From positions 1-28,521 of the IMG/VR virus record IMGVR_UViG_3300043419_000243: a stretch of 28,521 bases of DNA; one strand, written 5' to 3'. Positions 1-6,436 of the stretch are shown one piece after another. The DNA is from a virus. Every line of letters starts with the position of its first letter. The first letter of the stretch is position 1. The notes beneath the pieces were generated by a model. That model saw only the letters and a list, made by a program, of their open reading frames with translations. It was not told the DNA's origin and did no database searches. Both the position numbers and the translations under genes were made by a program.

Positions 1-1
1 A

Positions 2-406
2 GGGCTTAGTGTTAAAATTATTCACAGCAAGTCACCTAGTTCACAAGAAAACTTGCGTGGTGCTGTTCGCAGACTTGATCCTAGTGTATCAACATTTGAT
101 TATGCTATGATTAGTAATGGTTTGTACAACAAAAAGGATGCTCTAACTAAAGAGTCATTGAATCTGCGTGATTTTTCCATTGTAGAAATTGGTGATGTGT
201 TTGAAAACGATGCAGGCTTAGATGAAGATTTTGATGACAACAGCGTAGAAGACTATGTTTATACTGAAGATGATGATATGTTTACAGAAAGTGCAAAAGA
301 ACCCTGTTTACCCTGCAACCCTGCACAACCAACCATTAATGAGGCAAAAATGCTTACAACGGCCAAGCTATTGGCGATTTTAAAACCAGCGGGCCTGCAG
401 GGTTAA
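2..406 (+). CDS. SF3-type replicative helicase, C-terminal part (continues from right edge)
   Basis: This is the 3' end of the helicase gene that starts at 26896 and runs off the right edge. Because bases 1-127 duplicate 28395-28521, the frame joins exactly: codons starting at 28396 equal codons starting at 2. The full product would be 634 residues and this part holds the last 134. It lies beyond the ATPase core. It begins as a folded region, then becomes strongly acidic (runs of D/E around nt 195-290), then has a Pro/Cys-rich tail (EPCLPCNPAQP) encoded by tandem ACCCTG repeats. The stop TAA (404-406) lies at the inner edge of an inverted-repeat arm. The ATG at 53 is only an internal codon. 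The acidic tail may be a contact surface for the primase encoded next, but that is inference. Confidence 0.85.
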   Translation, partial: GLSVKIIHSKSPSSQENLRGAVRRLDPSVSTFDYAMISNGLYNKKDALTKESLNLRDFSIVEIGDVFENDAGLDEDFDDNSVEDYVYTEDDDMFTESAKEPCLPCNPAQPTINEAKMLTTAKLLAILKPAGLQG

Positions 407-441
407 AATGATGAACCCTGCACACCCTGTTTTAACCCTGC
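301..441. repeat. Iteron-like cluster of seven ACCCTG(C) repeats
   Basis: Direct copies of ACCCTG(C) start at 301, 310, 318, 415, 424 and 435, and an inverted copy (GCAGGGT) lies at 397-403. Start-to-start spacings within the two groups are 8-11 bp, close to one helical turn. By eye I find only about four other ACCCTG copies in the remaining 28 kb. The array spans the helicase C-terminus, the helicase-primase gap and the primase ribosome-binding region. Repeats of this kind next to replication genes commonly bind an initiator or a repressor; here the role is inferred. Confidence 0.6.
396..422. repeat. 9-bp perfect inverted repeat at helicase stop codon
   Basis: TGCAGGGTT (396-404) and AACCCTGCA (414-422) are exact reverse complements separated by 9 bp. 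The left arm includes the first base of the helicase stop codon; the right arm contains one of the ACCCTGC repeats. As DNA it is a palindromic protein site; as RNA it is a 9-bp hairpin just upstream of the primase ribosome-binding site. No T-tract follows, so it is not a classical terminator. Confidence 0.55.
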
Positions 442-451
442 AAGGAACTAT

Positions 452-1378
452 ATGAAAGTAAACTTATATCACAGTATAAATGATGCTTGGATACACCCAA
501 GCGAAGTTGTTGACACTACATTTGAAAGATTTTGTAGCATGGTTACAGATTCAATTGAATGTATTGAAGATAAGACTAAAGTTAAAATGTTTAACTTGTG
601 CTCTTGGAATGACAACTTTGAAAATCCAGATTGGGCAAATCCACGCAAGACACCGTATTCTGCAAGTGAATTAATAAAACGTTGTAAAGCCAATGTTAAA
701 GAAATTTACGGTTTAGTGTTGGATGTTGATGGCACAAAAAGCATAGCAGAAGCAGAAGCATTATGGGGTGAATATGAGTATTTCATTTATAGTACACATA
801 GACACCACATTCGCGAAACCAACTATGTTGATAAATTTAGAATGGTTATGCCACTTGCTACACCAATGACCAATGCAGAATTTACCAGTAGGAGAGATGC
901 TATGATTGAATATTTTGGTGTAGACAAAGCAAGTTTTACAATCAGTCAAGCATTTTACTTGCCTAGTTGTAGCAATGAAAACAAAGAACACGCATTTGCT
1001 AGAGTTAATCCAGGGGTGCGTTTTAATGGGCATCAATTTGCTGAACAAGAGATTAGTTATAACAAAGTGGAATTTGTGCTACAACCTGGGCACAGAGATC
1101 CGTTAGCAACAGCCATTTTAAAGACTTTAAAGACTGGTAATAACTTACACTATCCAGATGCAATGCCACTTGCTGTAGTATGTAAAAGCAAAGGAATCAG
1201 CGAAGAAGAGTTTTATCAACTTGCTAGAAGTATTGCGGCACCTGGCCATTCTATAAGCACTGGAGAAGCAGATTTAGTTACAGTATGGAAGAAGGCTTAT
1301 GCGGCACAATTGCGTAATGATACTGTATTAAAGTTAATGAGGACATTGAACTGTAATATGTGGAGATGGGGCGGATAA
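452..1378 (+). CDS. Archaeo-eukaryotic-type (AEP/PrimPol-like) DNA primase
   Basis: Probable catalytic primase of 308 residues that would make primers, possibly with polymerase activity, for phage replication. Three AEP-type motifs are visible: the metal-binding DxD in GLVLDVDG (Asp91, Asp93), the STHRH segment (114-118) after a predicted strand (FIYSTHRH), and a basic KFRMVMPL strand (128-135) like the third motif of phage primases. QAFYLP (166-171) also matches the usual spacing. The remainder is helical, as in C-terminal PriCT-like regions. ATG 452 is preceded by AAGGA at 442-446, right after the last ACCCTGC repeat. It lies 45 bp after the helicase stop, so primase and helicase form a pair, as in phages using a DUF5906-type helicase. 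The family call is from recognised motifs; polymerase activity is not established. Confidence 0.75.
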   Translation: MKVNLYHSINDAWIHPSEVVDTTFERFCSMVTDSIECIEDKTKVKMFNLCSWNDNFENPDWANPRKTPYSASELIKRCKANVKEIYGLVLDVDGTKSIAEAEALWGEYEYFIYSTHRHHIRETNYVDKFRMVMPLATPMTNAEFTSRRDAMIEYFGVDKASFTISQAFYLPSCSNENKEHAFARVNPGVRFNGHQFAEQEISYNKVEFVLQPGHRDPLATAILKTLKTGNNLHYPDAMPLAVVCKSKGISEEEFYQLARSIAAPGHSISTGEADLVTVWKKAYAAQLRNDTVLKLMRTLNCNMWRWGG

Positions 1379-1629
1379 TGTTCACATACCCTTTAACACT
1401 AGATGATGCAATACAAGCATTTGTCAAATACGGTAAAACACACAACAGTCAAGTTGAGTTTACAGACCCAGCCCTGAACCAGTTTTATGCAGATGAAGCC
1501 CTAGGCTTATGCACAATAAACTTTAAGACCAATACTACTAATAGATATATTGGTGGTCAAGGTGATAGTACATTGGAAATAACATACCTAGATCCAGAAC
1601 TAGAGTTTGTGCGTAGACTAGGATCATAA
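1378..1629 (+). CDS. Small hypothetical protein coupled to primase
   Basis: An 83-residue protein of unknown function. I chose ATG 1378 because it overlaps the primase stop as TAATG, the usual arrangement for translational coupling; in-frame GTG 1360 and ATG 1366 would add 4-6 residues but need to start inside the primase. The product is acidic and soluble with no membrane segment or recognisable motif. Coupling to the primase suggests a replication accessory or a member of the same early operon. A 45-bp gap with no terminator separates it from the next gene. Confidence 0.65.
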   Translation: MFTYPLTLDDAIQAFVKYGKTHNSQVEFTDPALNQFYADEALGLCTINFKTNTTNRYIGGQGDSTLEITYLDPELEFVRRLGS

Positions 1630-1674
1630 ACGGATTGTTTATCAAAAGAATCATTTTAGACACTAAATAAACAC

Positions 1675-2028
1675 ATGGAAAAACAAAAAGAAAAAATCAG
1701 TAGTAGAGGTGGATACCGCAAAGGTGCTGGTAGACCTGCTGGTAGCATGACTAGACTCAGTGCCGCACACATACTTGACACAGCTGAGTCAATGTTGGGC
1801 AAGCCTTTGATAGTCTCAATCATGGAAGGCTACATTGAAGCAATTCAAAGTGGCGACACAAAGGAACGTATTCAATATGAAAAGTTCTTGTTGGACAAAA
1901 CAGCAAGTACTGTAGTAGAAGCTGAAGTCACCAATATGAGCAATAACATTGAAGCCAAGCAGGCAGCATTTGCAGAAGCATTGGCAAAACTAGTTCCAAT
2001 GCCCGTTGACAAAAGCAGTTTAAACTAG
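1675..2028 (+). CDS. KGAGRP-motif protein, possible DNA-binding or terminase-small-like
   Basis: A 117-residue protein whose basic N-terminus contains GGYRKGAGRPAGS (about residues 12-24), a glycine/arginine motif common near the start of phage small terminases and other phage DNA-binding proteins. The rest is helical with an acidic middle and no enzyme motif. A second, better small-terminase candidate lies beside the large terminase at 3131, so this one may instead be a regulator or nucleoid-type protein. It is the last gene before the terminator at 2100-2131 and so likely ends the early transcript. No strong Shine-Dalgarno precedes ATG 1675; the leader is A-rich. The function is uncertain. 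Confidence 0.6.
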   Translation: MEKQKEKISSRGGYRKGAGRPAGSMTRLSAAHILDTAESMLGKPLIVSIMEGYIEAIQSGDTKERIQYEKFLLDKTASTVVEAEVTNMSNNIEAKQAAFAEALAKLVPMPVDKSSLN

Positions 2029-2099
2029 TATACTAAATACAGTTGTTAGAGTTTGTGGTGGACTTTAACAATGTGGTAGTAGGAATGAGTTCTCTGGAG

Positions 2100-2131
2100 C
2101 CCCCTATCGTGAGATACGGGGTTTTCCTTTT
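2100..2131 (+). terminator. Intrinsic terminator closing the early operon
   Basis: The arms CCCCCTATC (2100-2108) and GATACGGGG (2113-2121) pair over nine positions with one C-C mismatch around a GTGA tetraloop. TTTTCCTTTT (2122-2131) follows. It lies 71 bp after the stop of the KGAGRP-motif gene and before a fresh promoter. Confidence 0.75.
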
Positions 2132-2164
2132 GGCAAGGCCCAGGTCGCATGGTCCTGCTTTGAT

Positions 2165-2173
2165 TGTTATAAT
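2165..2173 (+). promoter_or_regulatory. Extended -10 promoter for the 56-codon gene
   Basis: TGTTATAAT carries a consensus TATAAT (2168-2173) preceded by the TGn extension. At 17-bp spacing the -35 (TCGCAT, 2145-2150) is poor, which is normal for extended -10 promoters. Transcription would start near 2180, about 50 nt before the ATG at 2229 and just after the early terminator. Confidence 0.55.
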
Positions 2174-2228
2174 TGATACATGGGCTACACAATGTAGTTC
2201 ATAACAAACTAAAGAAAGAGAGAACTTT

Positions 2229-2399
2229 ATGACAATTGAAACACAAATGGATCAGTTAATTGATGCAGTAAGAGGAATTGATTCAGAATCCAACTATGAT
2301 TATAGAGATCATTTTAATGCTGTTGAATGGGATCTAGGTGAAATTAGAAAACATTTAGAAGACATTGCAAATGCATTAAAGATAATCGCCAACAAATAA
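2229..2399 (+). CDS. 56-residue acidic orphan protein
   Basis: A short gene: ATG 2229, stop TAA 2397-2399, 56 residues, starting MTIETQMDQLIDAV and ending NALKIIANK. It is acidic and predicted to be helical, with a heptad-like pattern in its second half (WDLGEIRKHLEDIANALKII), so it may dimerise. A purine-rich ribosome-binding sequence (AAAGAGAG) lies at suitable distance and a consensus extended -10 promoter lies about 50 bp upstream. Its position between the early terminator and the late-gene leader would suit a small regulator, but no motif supports any particular function. Confidence 0.55.
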   Translation: MTIETQMDQLIDAVRGIDSESNYDYRDHFNAVEWDLGEIRKHLEDIANALKIIANK

Positions 2400-2407
2400 G
2401 AAAGGAA

Positions 2408-2423
2408 GGGGAGGAAACTCCCC
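2408..2423 (+). promoter_or_regulatory. GNRA-loop hairpin after the 56-codon gene
   Basis: GGGGAG (2408-2413) and CTCCCC (2418-2423) form a perfect 6-bp stem closed by a GAAA tetraloop, nine bases after a stop codon. No T-tract follows, so it is more likely an mRNA-stabilising or processing hairpin than a terminator. It also buries a GGAGG sequence. Confidence 0.5.
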
Positions 2424-2433
2424 TGCTAACAAG

Positions 2434-2553
2434 ATGGGATACATTACAATTACATATCAGCAATACTTAGAAGACGTTGCTTACTGGACCAATTTTAGTA
2501 ACACAAACCAAGTTGCTATTCATTGCGTACCAAGCAATACTTTTAAGATATAA
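2434..2553 (+). CDS. Doubtful 39-residue ORF
   Basis: ATG 2434 to TAA 2551-2553 encodes 39 residues (starting MGYITITYQQYLEDVAY). The only Shine-Dalgarno-like sequence (GGAGG, 2410-2414) is 19 nt upstream and inside a stable hairpin, so initiation would be weak unless folding brings it closer. The residues look protein-like and aromatic-rich but match nothing I recognise. It is kept because nothing else explains 2430-2555. Confidence 0.25.
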   Translation: MGYITITYQQYLEDVAYWTNFSNTNQVAIHCVPSNTFKI

Positions 2554-2561
2554 AACAAGAT

Positions 2562-2581
2562 GGGCAAGTAAACACTTGCTC
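2562..2581 (+). promoter_or_regulatory. Palindrome abutting the -35 of the leader promoter
   Basis: GGGCAAGT (2562-2569) and ACTTGCTC (2574-2581) pair over 8 bp (one G.U) around AAAC. The core GCAAGT-n4-ACTTGC is a perfect DNA palindrome ending two bases before the -35 hexamer at 2583, a usual position for an activator or repressor site. Confidence 0.4.
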
Positions 2582-2582
2582 A

Positions 2583-2611
2583 TTGACCTAGTGTATGCTA
2601 TTATGTATATA
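2583..2611 (+). promoter_or_regulatory. Sigma70-like promoter ahead of a short leader
   Basis: TTGACC (2583-2588, five of six consensus) and TATATA (2606-2611) are separated by 17 bp; an overlapping TATACT (2608-2613) is an alternative -10 at 19 bp. Transcription would start near 2618 and meet the terminator at 2682-2706 within about 90 nt. Confidence 0.5.
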
Positions 2612-2617
2612 CTGGGA

Positions 2618-2706
2618 AATAAGGCCTCTTTAGTTGGGATTGTTTGCTCTCTCTTTCTGTCCTGCTATAGATCCTAAAGTCAGCCCCTTAATTGGGGCTT
2701 TCTTTT
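2618..2706 (+). ncRNA. Putative ~90-nt leader or small RNA
   Basis: The segment between the promoter at 2583-2611 and the terminator at 2682-2706 has no convincing ORF. If both signals work, a discrete RNA of about 90 nt with a pyrimidine-rich middle (GCTCTCTCTTTCTGTCC) is made. It could be a stand-alone small RNA or the aborted leader of the late operon, as with the lambda PR' transcript. The coordinates are estimates. Confidence 0.35.
2682..2706 (+). terminator. Intrinsic terminator before the late genes
   Basis: AGCCCC (2682-2687) and GGGGCT (2694-2699) form a perfect 6-bp stem with a TTAATT loop, followed by TTTCTTTT. It lies about 80 bp upstream of the first late gene, so late transcription must either start after it or read through it. 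Confidence 0.8.
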
Positions 2707-2784
2707 ATGTAAATTTTCACCTATGATCGCCTAGTTTTACGCAGTCTTGGTAAGTAAGTGCATAGATTTGGAGATTGCACTGAA

Positions 2785-3153
2785 ATGAAAACACAACCAC
2801 GAGGCCTGGTTAATCCGCCTCACCCTACAACTTATCGTCAAATAGAAATCCTAGGCAATGTCACAGACATACAATGGATACCACAACGCATTATGTCAAG
2901 TGCGTTTGGGGAACAAGACCTAGCACACAGCGAAATTAGAATACAAGATCAACTCAAAGGTATTCAGTGCTTGGATACACTACTACATGAAGTTAATCAT
3001 GTTATTTCAGACTTACTACATTTAGAATTAACAGAGCATCAAGTTCACAACTTGGGAATGGCATGGGCACAGATATTCTTTGCCAATCCTGAACTCTTGG
3101 GCTTTATTGCTGAAAGGACACAAGAAGAAGATGAACGAAGAATCAAACGATAA
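2785..3153 (+). CDS. HExxH zinc-metallopeptidase-like phage protein
   Basis: A 122-residue protein with the zinc-binding motif HEVNH at residues 68-72, inside a long helix (LDTLLHEVNHVISDLLHL), followed by a second helix with Glu84/His85 (LTEHQVHNLG) that could give the third metal ligand. This layout (HExxH, short spacer, then LGxxWAQxxxxNPELL) is familiar from small phage proteins near terminase genes whose substrate is unknown. There is no signal peptide or cell-wall-binding domain, so a role as endolysin is not supported. I chose ATG 2785 (GGAG at 2770-2773); GTG 2758 would add nine residues. The end overlaps the next gene by 23 nt, suggesting translational coupling with the small terminase. 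Confidence 0.65.
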   Translation: MKTQPRGLVNPPHPTTYRQIEILGNVTDIQWIPQRIMSSAFGEQDLAHSEIRIQDQLKGIQCLDTLLHEVNHVISDLLHLELTEHQVHNLGMAWAQIFFANPELLGFIAERTQEEDERRIKR

Positions 3154-3601
3154 ACCTTACAACAAGCCTGGCCCACAAACTGGGCACTGGGCTGAAATAA
3201 CAAAGATGGGCATTGTTATTGGACGCAACAAGATTGCTGTGCCTCCAGATGAAGTAGAACATCAAGCCAGTCTAGGCTGTACTGATAGAGAAATAGCCAA
3301 CTACTTTGGTGTCAAAGAAGATACACTACGCAGACATTTTGCGGAATATCTTACAAAAGGTCGTCATAACCTTAAAACTAGTTTAAGGCAAGCACAACTG
3401 CGTGTAGCACTAGAAGGCAATCCAACCATGCTAATCTGGTTAGGTAAAAATGTGCTCAACCAAAACGATGCTGGAACTACCAGTGATGATAAACGTCCAT
3501 TGCCCTGGACTGATGATATGGATGAAGACAGCATTGAAGATGAAGACGATAATCATACTTCAGTATTAGAAGGAGAACAAGATGTTGATACAGAAGCTTG
3601 A
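3131..3601 (+). CDS. terS: Terminase small subunit
   Basis: A 156-residue protein that probably recognises phage DNA and loads the large terminase. Residues about 43-75 (EHQASLGCTDREIANYFGVKE) form a helix-turn-helix with the next helix TLRRHFAEY. Then comes a second helical block containing LRVALEGNPTMLIWLGKNVL (90-109), a signature of many small terminases. The C-terminus is highly acidic and probably disordered. I chose ATG 3131 because an upstream TTG at 3080 would add residues that do not resemble the family. It lies inside the upstream gene's end, and the large terminase follows after one small gene, as expected. Confidence 0.75.
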   Translation: MNEESNDKPYNKPGPQTGHWAEITKMGIVIGRNKIAVPPDEVEHQASLGCTDREIANYFGVKEDTLRRHFAEYLTKGRHNLKTSLRQAQLRVALEGNPTMLIWLGKNVLNQNDAGTTSDDKRPLPWTDDMDEDSIEDEDDNHTSVLEGEQDVDTEA

Positions 3602-3776
3602 TGATTACGAGTTAAAAATTAGCCTAGCATGGCTCAGCCAAGAAGAATTACATCTTAAAATTACAACAACAATTTTAGATGGTGTGTCAGGAACTACGCA
3701 ACACCGTAGCTACTTTGTTAGTCCAGAAGAAGCAGGGCGTATTGCTGACCACATTAACGATGTGCTATGCCGCTAA
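3582..3776 (+). CDS. Small orphan between terminase subunits
   Basis: A 64-residue protein of unknown function. ATG 3582 is preceded by a good AAGGAG (3570-3575), which lies inside the end of the small-terminase gene; the genes overlap by 20 nt and the large terminase gene overlaps its end by 10 nt. The protein has a predicted beta-rich core (ELHLKITTTILDGV, RSYFVSPEEA) and a C-terminal helix (GRIADHINDVL). Tight overlap at both ends suggests it is translated together with terminase, perhaps as a packaging accessory, but no motif proves this. Confidence 0.65.
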   Translation: MLIQKLDDYELKISLAWLSQEELHLKITTTILDGVSGTTQHRSYFVSPEEAGRIADHINDVLCR

Positions 3777-5005
3777 GTGTCAAGCAACAATTAATTGCTG
3801 ACAGTAAGAGTCGCTTTAGAGTTGTGCTGGCTGGTCGTCGTGGAGGCAAAACATTTCTTGCCATGCGTGAGGCTTGCCGCTTTGCATCAAAGCCAAATAG
3901 CATAGTGTGGATGTTGGCCAACTCAAGACAGCAAATTAAAAGTCTATGTTGGACCAAACTTAAAAAGAAGTTAGGTAAACTAAATTGGATTGCCGCTACA
4001 AATGAAAGTGAACTCACAATCAATCTTGTTAATGGCAGTATGATATGTTTAAAGTCAGCAGAGCAAGGAGATAACTTGCGTGGTGAAAGTTTAGATGCAA
4101 TCATTATAGATGAGTTCTGCGACATTGACTTAGAAGAAATATGGCACCAAATTATACGACCAAGTTTAAGTGATAAAAAAGGTGCTGCCATGTTCTGCGG
4201 AACGCCTAAAGCAGGCAACCAGGCTGCCAGAGACTTGTATGACAACTACCTTACTAAAAAGAACTGGGCTAGTTTCTCATACACTACAGCAGAAGGTGGC
4301 TTTGTTGATGAGGATGAAATTGAACAAGCCCGTCAAGACCTATCACCTAAAGTGTTCAAGCAAGAGTATGAAGCGTCGTGGGAAAACTTAACAGCAGTTA
4401 TACTTGAAGACTTTGGCGAACACAACATTAGAGAAGTGCCATTACCATTAGGTCATGAACCCATTATTGTAGGACTTGACTTTAACGTGGGCAAAATGTG
4501 TGCTCAAGTTGGTCGTCAAACCAAAGACGGCATTGAATACTTTGATGAAATCATTTTAGAGAATAGTAATACAACAGAGATGTGTGAGGAGATACGCCTA
4601 CGCTATCCACGCAACCCTGTTACTATCTTTCCTGATGCAAGCGGTCAGGCAAGGAAGACCAGTGCCAATGGTAGCACTGACATGATCATCTTACAGAACG
4701 CAGGTTTTAACGTTAGGTCTAATAGAACTAATCCAACTGTAAGAGATAGAATCAACTGTGCCAATAGCTTGTTCTTCAAGCGACCAGATGGTACTACAAG
4801 ATTCTACATAGATCCACGCTGTAAGTTCACTATTAAAAGTTTTAAGAACTGGACTTACAAAGAAGGATCTCAAGGTATCCCAGACAAAGATGGGGGCTGG
4901 GACCACGCATGTGATAGTGCAACTTATCCTGTTGCATTTTTGTATCCTATCACACGCCCTATACCAGAGAGCCGTCCTCAACGATTTGGACATGCTCTTG
5001 CATAA
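3767..5005 (+). CDS. terL: Terminase large subunit (ATPase-nuclease)
   Basis: The packaging motor, 412 residues. The ATPase half shows Walker A AGRRGGKT (22-29), Walker B AIIIDE (111-116) and the coupling motif CGTPKAGN (144-151). The nuclease half shows the RNase-H-like acidic residues Asp238 (VGLDFN), Asp290 (FPDASG) and the DHACD motif (379-383) near the C-terminus. The length is at the short end for large terminases but all core motifs are present. ATG 3767 overlaps the upstream stop by 10 nt. The usual small terminase, large terminase, portal order follows. The circularly permuted assembly would fit headful packaging, but no pac site was identified. Confidence 0.95.
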   Translation: MPLSVKQQLIADSKSRFRVVLAGRRGGKTFLAMREACRFASKPNSIVWMLANSRQQIKSLCWTKLKKKLGKLNWIAATNESELTINLVNGSMICLKSAEQGDNLRGESLDAIIIDEFCDIDLEEIWHQIIRPSLSDKKGAAMFCGTPKAGNQAARDLYDNYLTKKNWASFSYTTAEGGFVDEDEIEQARQDLSPKVFKQEYEASWENLTAVILEDFGEHNIREVPLPLGHEPIIVGLDFNVGKMCAQVGRQTKDGIEYFDEIILENSNTTEMCEEIRLRYPRNPVTIFPDASGQARKTSANGSTDMIILQNAGFNVRSNRTNPTVRDRINCANSLFFKRPDGTTRFYIDPRCKFTIKSFKNWTYKEGSQGIPDKDGGWDHACDSATYPVAFLYPITRPIPESRPQRFGHALA

Positions 5006-5032
5006 ATAATATTTCAAAAGGAATAGCATAGA

Positions 5033-6421
5033 ATGGATTTCGTAATTTCACAAGACTATGCAGAAGCGGTATCTGCAAATGCTTTACACAACCGCAATCG
5101 TGACAGATGGAACTTTCTTCTCAACTCATACGTTGGCGGAGATGAGTATAAACGTGGCGGCTACCTTACACGCTACCAACTTGAGACTGAAAATGAATAT
5201 GCTCAACGCACTCAAGTAACTCCCTTAGACAATCAGTGTCGTAGTATCATTGCTACCTACATTAGTTTCTTGTTTAGACAAGAACCAGAACGTGATTTTG
5301 GTAGCCTATCAACTGAACCCAGCCTATCTAGTTTCTTAGAAGACGCAGACTGGGAAGGTCGTAGCCTAGATAGTTTCATGAAGCAGGCATCCATTTACGC
5401 AAACATCTTTGGCCATAGTTGGATTGTAATGAGCAAGCCTGACATTGGTGCTGTTACTCGTGCAGATGAAATGGCACAAGGTGTTCGTCCTTATCTAAAC
5501 CTAATGACTCCACTTGCTGTTACAGATTGGAAGTGGGCTCGCAGACTTAATGGCAGTTATGAACTTGTATATCTCAAGTATGTTGAAGATGCCAATGACA
5601 CAATCACAGTTGTCAAAGAGTGGACTAAGACTGAAGTCACTACCAGCACACTAAGCCACAAAGAAGAACTTATTGTAGATCGCTTAGTTGAACTAAATGG
5701 CTTGGGACAAATCCCTGCTGTCATCATGTATGCACATACTAGCCCAGTTCGTGGCATTGGCTTGTCAACAATCAATGACATTGCTGACGCACAAAAGTTT
5801 ATCTTTAACATGTTGAGTGAGGCAGAGCAAGCCACACGCTTAGGTGGGCATCCAAGTTTAGTTAAAACAGCCGCAACCAATGCAGGCACAGGTGCAGGCA
5901 GTATCATTGAAATGCCAGAACATCTTGATCCAGCACTAAAGCCTTATGTGCTTGAGTTTAATGGACAAGAAATTGCCAGCATCTACACAGCAATCAACCA
6001 AGCAGTTGAAAGCATTGACAAGATGGCCAACACTGGTAGTGTTCGTGCCACAGAAGCCAAGATGATGTCAGGTGTTGCAAGAGAAGTTGAATTCCAATTA
6101 CTCAACGCACGCCTAAGTGAGCAAGCATCAAACATTGAACTTGCTGAAGAACAACTATGGCAACTGTATGCCGCATACCAAATGAGTACATGGGATGGTG
6201 AGATTGAATATCCAAGTAGCTTTGCTATTCGTGATACACAAAATGATCTTACTCAACTTGCTTTAGTGTATGACAAGGTCTCAAACCCTGCAGCCAAGTT
6301 GGCAATTGAACACGAAATGTTAGAATTAATTGATGTAGAAGTTGAAGAACTTGCTACAGGAGTAGCTGTTGAAACAGCAGTTCCAGAAGATGCCGCAGAG
6401 CAGATGCCACTGGAAGAATAA
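5033..6421 (+). CDS. Portal protein
   Basis: A 462-residue protein placed directly after the large terminase and before the scaffold, in the portal position. It has the usual features: an N-terminal helical/strand region with aromatic residues, a central long-helix region (GLSTINDIADAQKFIFNMLS, about residues 242-261, and following) matching the portal stem/clip layout, then a crown-like helical C-terminus ending in an acidic tail rich in E, A and V. It would form the dodecameric ring at the capsid vertex through which DNA enters and to which the tail attaches. Ribosome-binding sequence AAGGAAT precedes ATG 5033. The closest resemblance is to the DUF4055/SPP1-like portals, but the subfamily is uncertain. 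Confidence 0.85.
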   Translation: MDFVISQDYAEAVSANALHNRNRDRWNFLLNSYVGGDEYKRGGYLTRYQLETENEYAQRTQVTPLDNQCRSIIATYISFLFRQEPERDFGSLSTEPSLSSFLEDADWEGRSLDSFMKQASIYANIFGHSWIVMSKPDIGAVTRADEMAQGVRPYLNLMTPLAVTDWKWARRLNGSYELVYLKYVEDANDTITVVKEWTKTEVTTSTLSHKEELIVDRLVELNGLGQIPAVIMYAHTSPVRGIGLSTINDIADAQKFIFNMLSEAEQATRLGGHPSLVKTAATNAGTGAGSIIEMPEHLDPALKPYVLEFNGQEIASIYTAINQAVESIDKMANTGSVRATEAKMMSGVAREVEFQLLNARLSEQASNIELAEEQLWQLYAAYQMSTWDGEIEYPSSFAIRDTQNDLTQLALVYDKVSNPAAKLAIEHEMLELIDVEVEELATGVAVETAVPEDAAEQMPLEE

Positions 6422-6436
6422 CAGCTACTAAATAGA

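Larger units (their letters stand above)
2400..2784 (+). other. Regulatory gap between early and late genes
   Basis: This 385-bp stretch has no well supported gene. It holds a GGGGAG-GAAA-CTCCCC hairpin (2408-2423), a doubtful 39-codon ORF (2434-2553), a palindrome (2562-2581), a promoter (2583-2611) and a terminator (2682-2706). Two short direct repeats also occur: AACAAGATGGG near 2429 and 2555, and AGCAATACTT at 2459-2468 and 2533-2542. The last 75 bp include a TATGAT hexamer (2722-2727) that could be a weak -10 for the late genes but has a poor -35. Confidence 0.6.

Noticed and set aside
2055-2205. GTG-started frame through the early terminator
   Set aside because: It reads through the terminator stem and the extended -10 promoter, has no ribosome-binding site and no protein-like pattern.
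2477-2677. 66-codon plus-strand frame in the switch region
   Set aside because: It needs a TTG start without ribosome-binding site and runs through the palindrome, promoter and leader; hydrophobic content reflects AT-rich DNA.
2785-3153. Endolysin assignment for the HExxH protein
   Set aside because: It has no export signal, cell-wall-binding domain or M15/M23 motif, and lies far from the lysis cassette.
3754-4245. Minus-strand open frame (163 codons) antisense to the large terminase
   Set aside because: It is fully covered by the terminase ATPase domain with all its motifs; the antisense product has no recognisable features.
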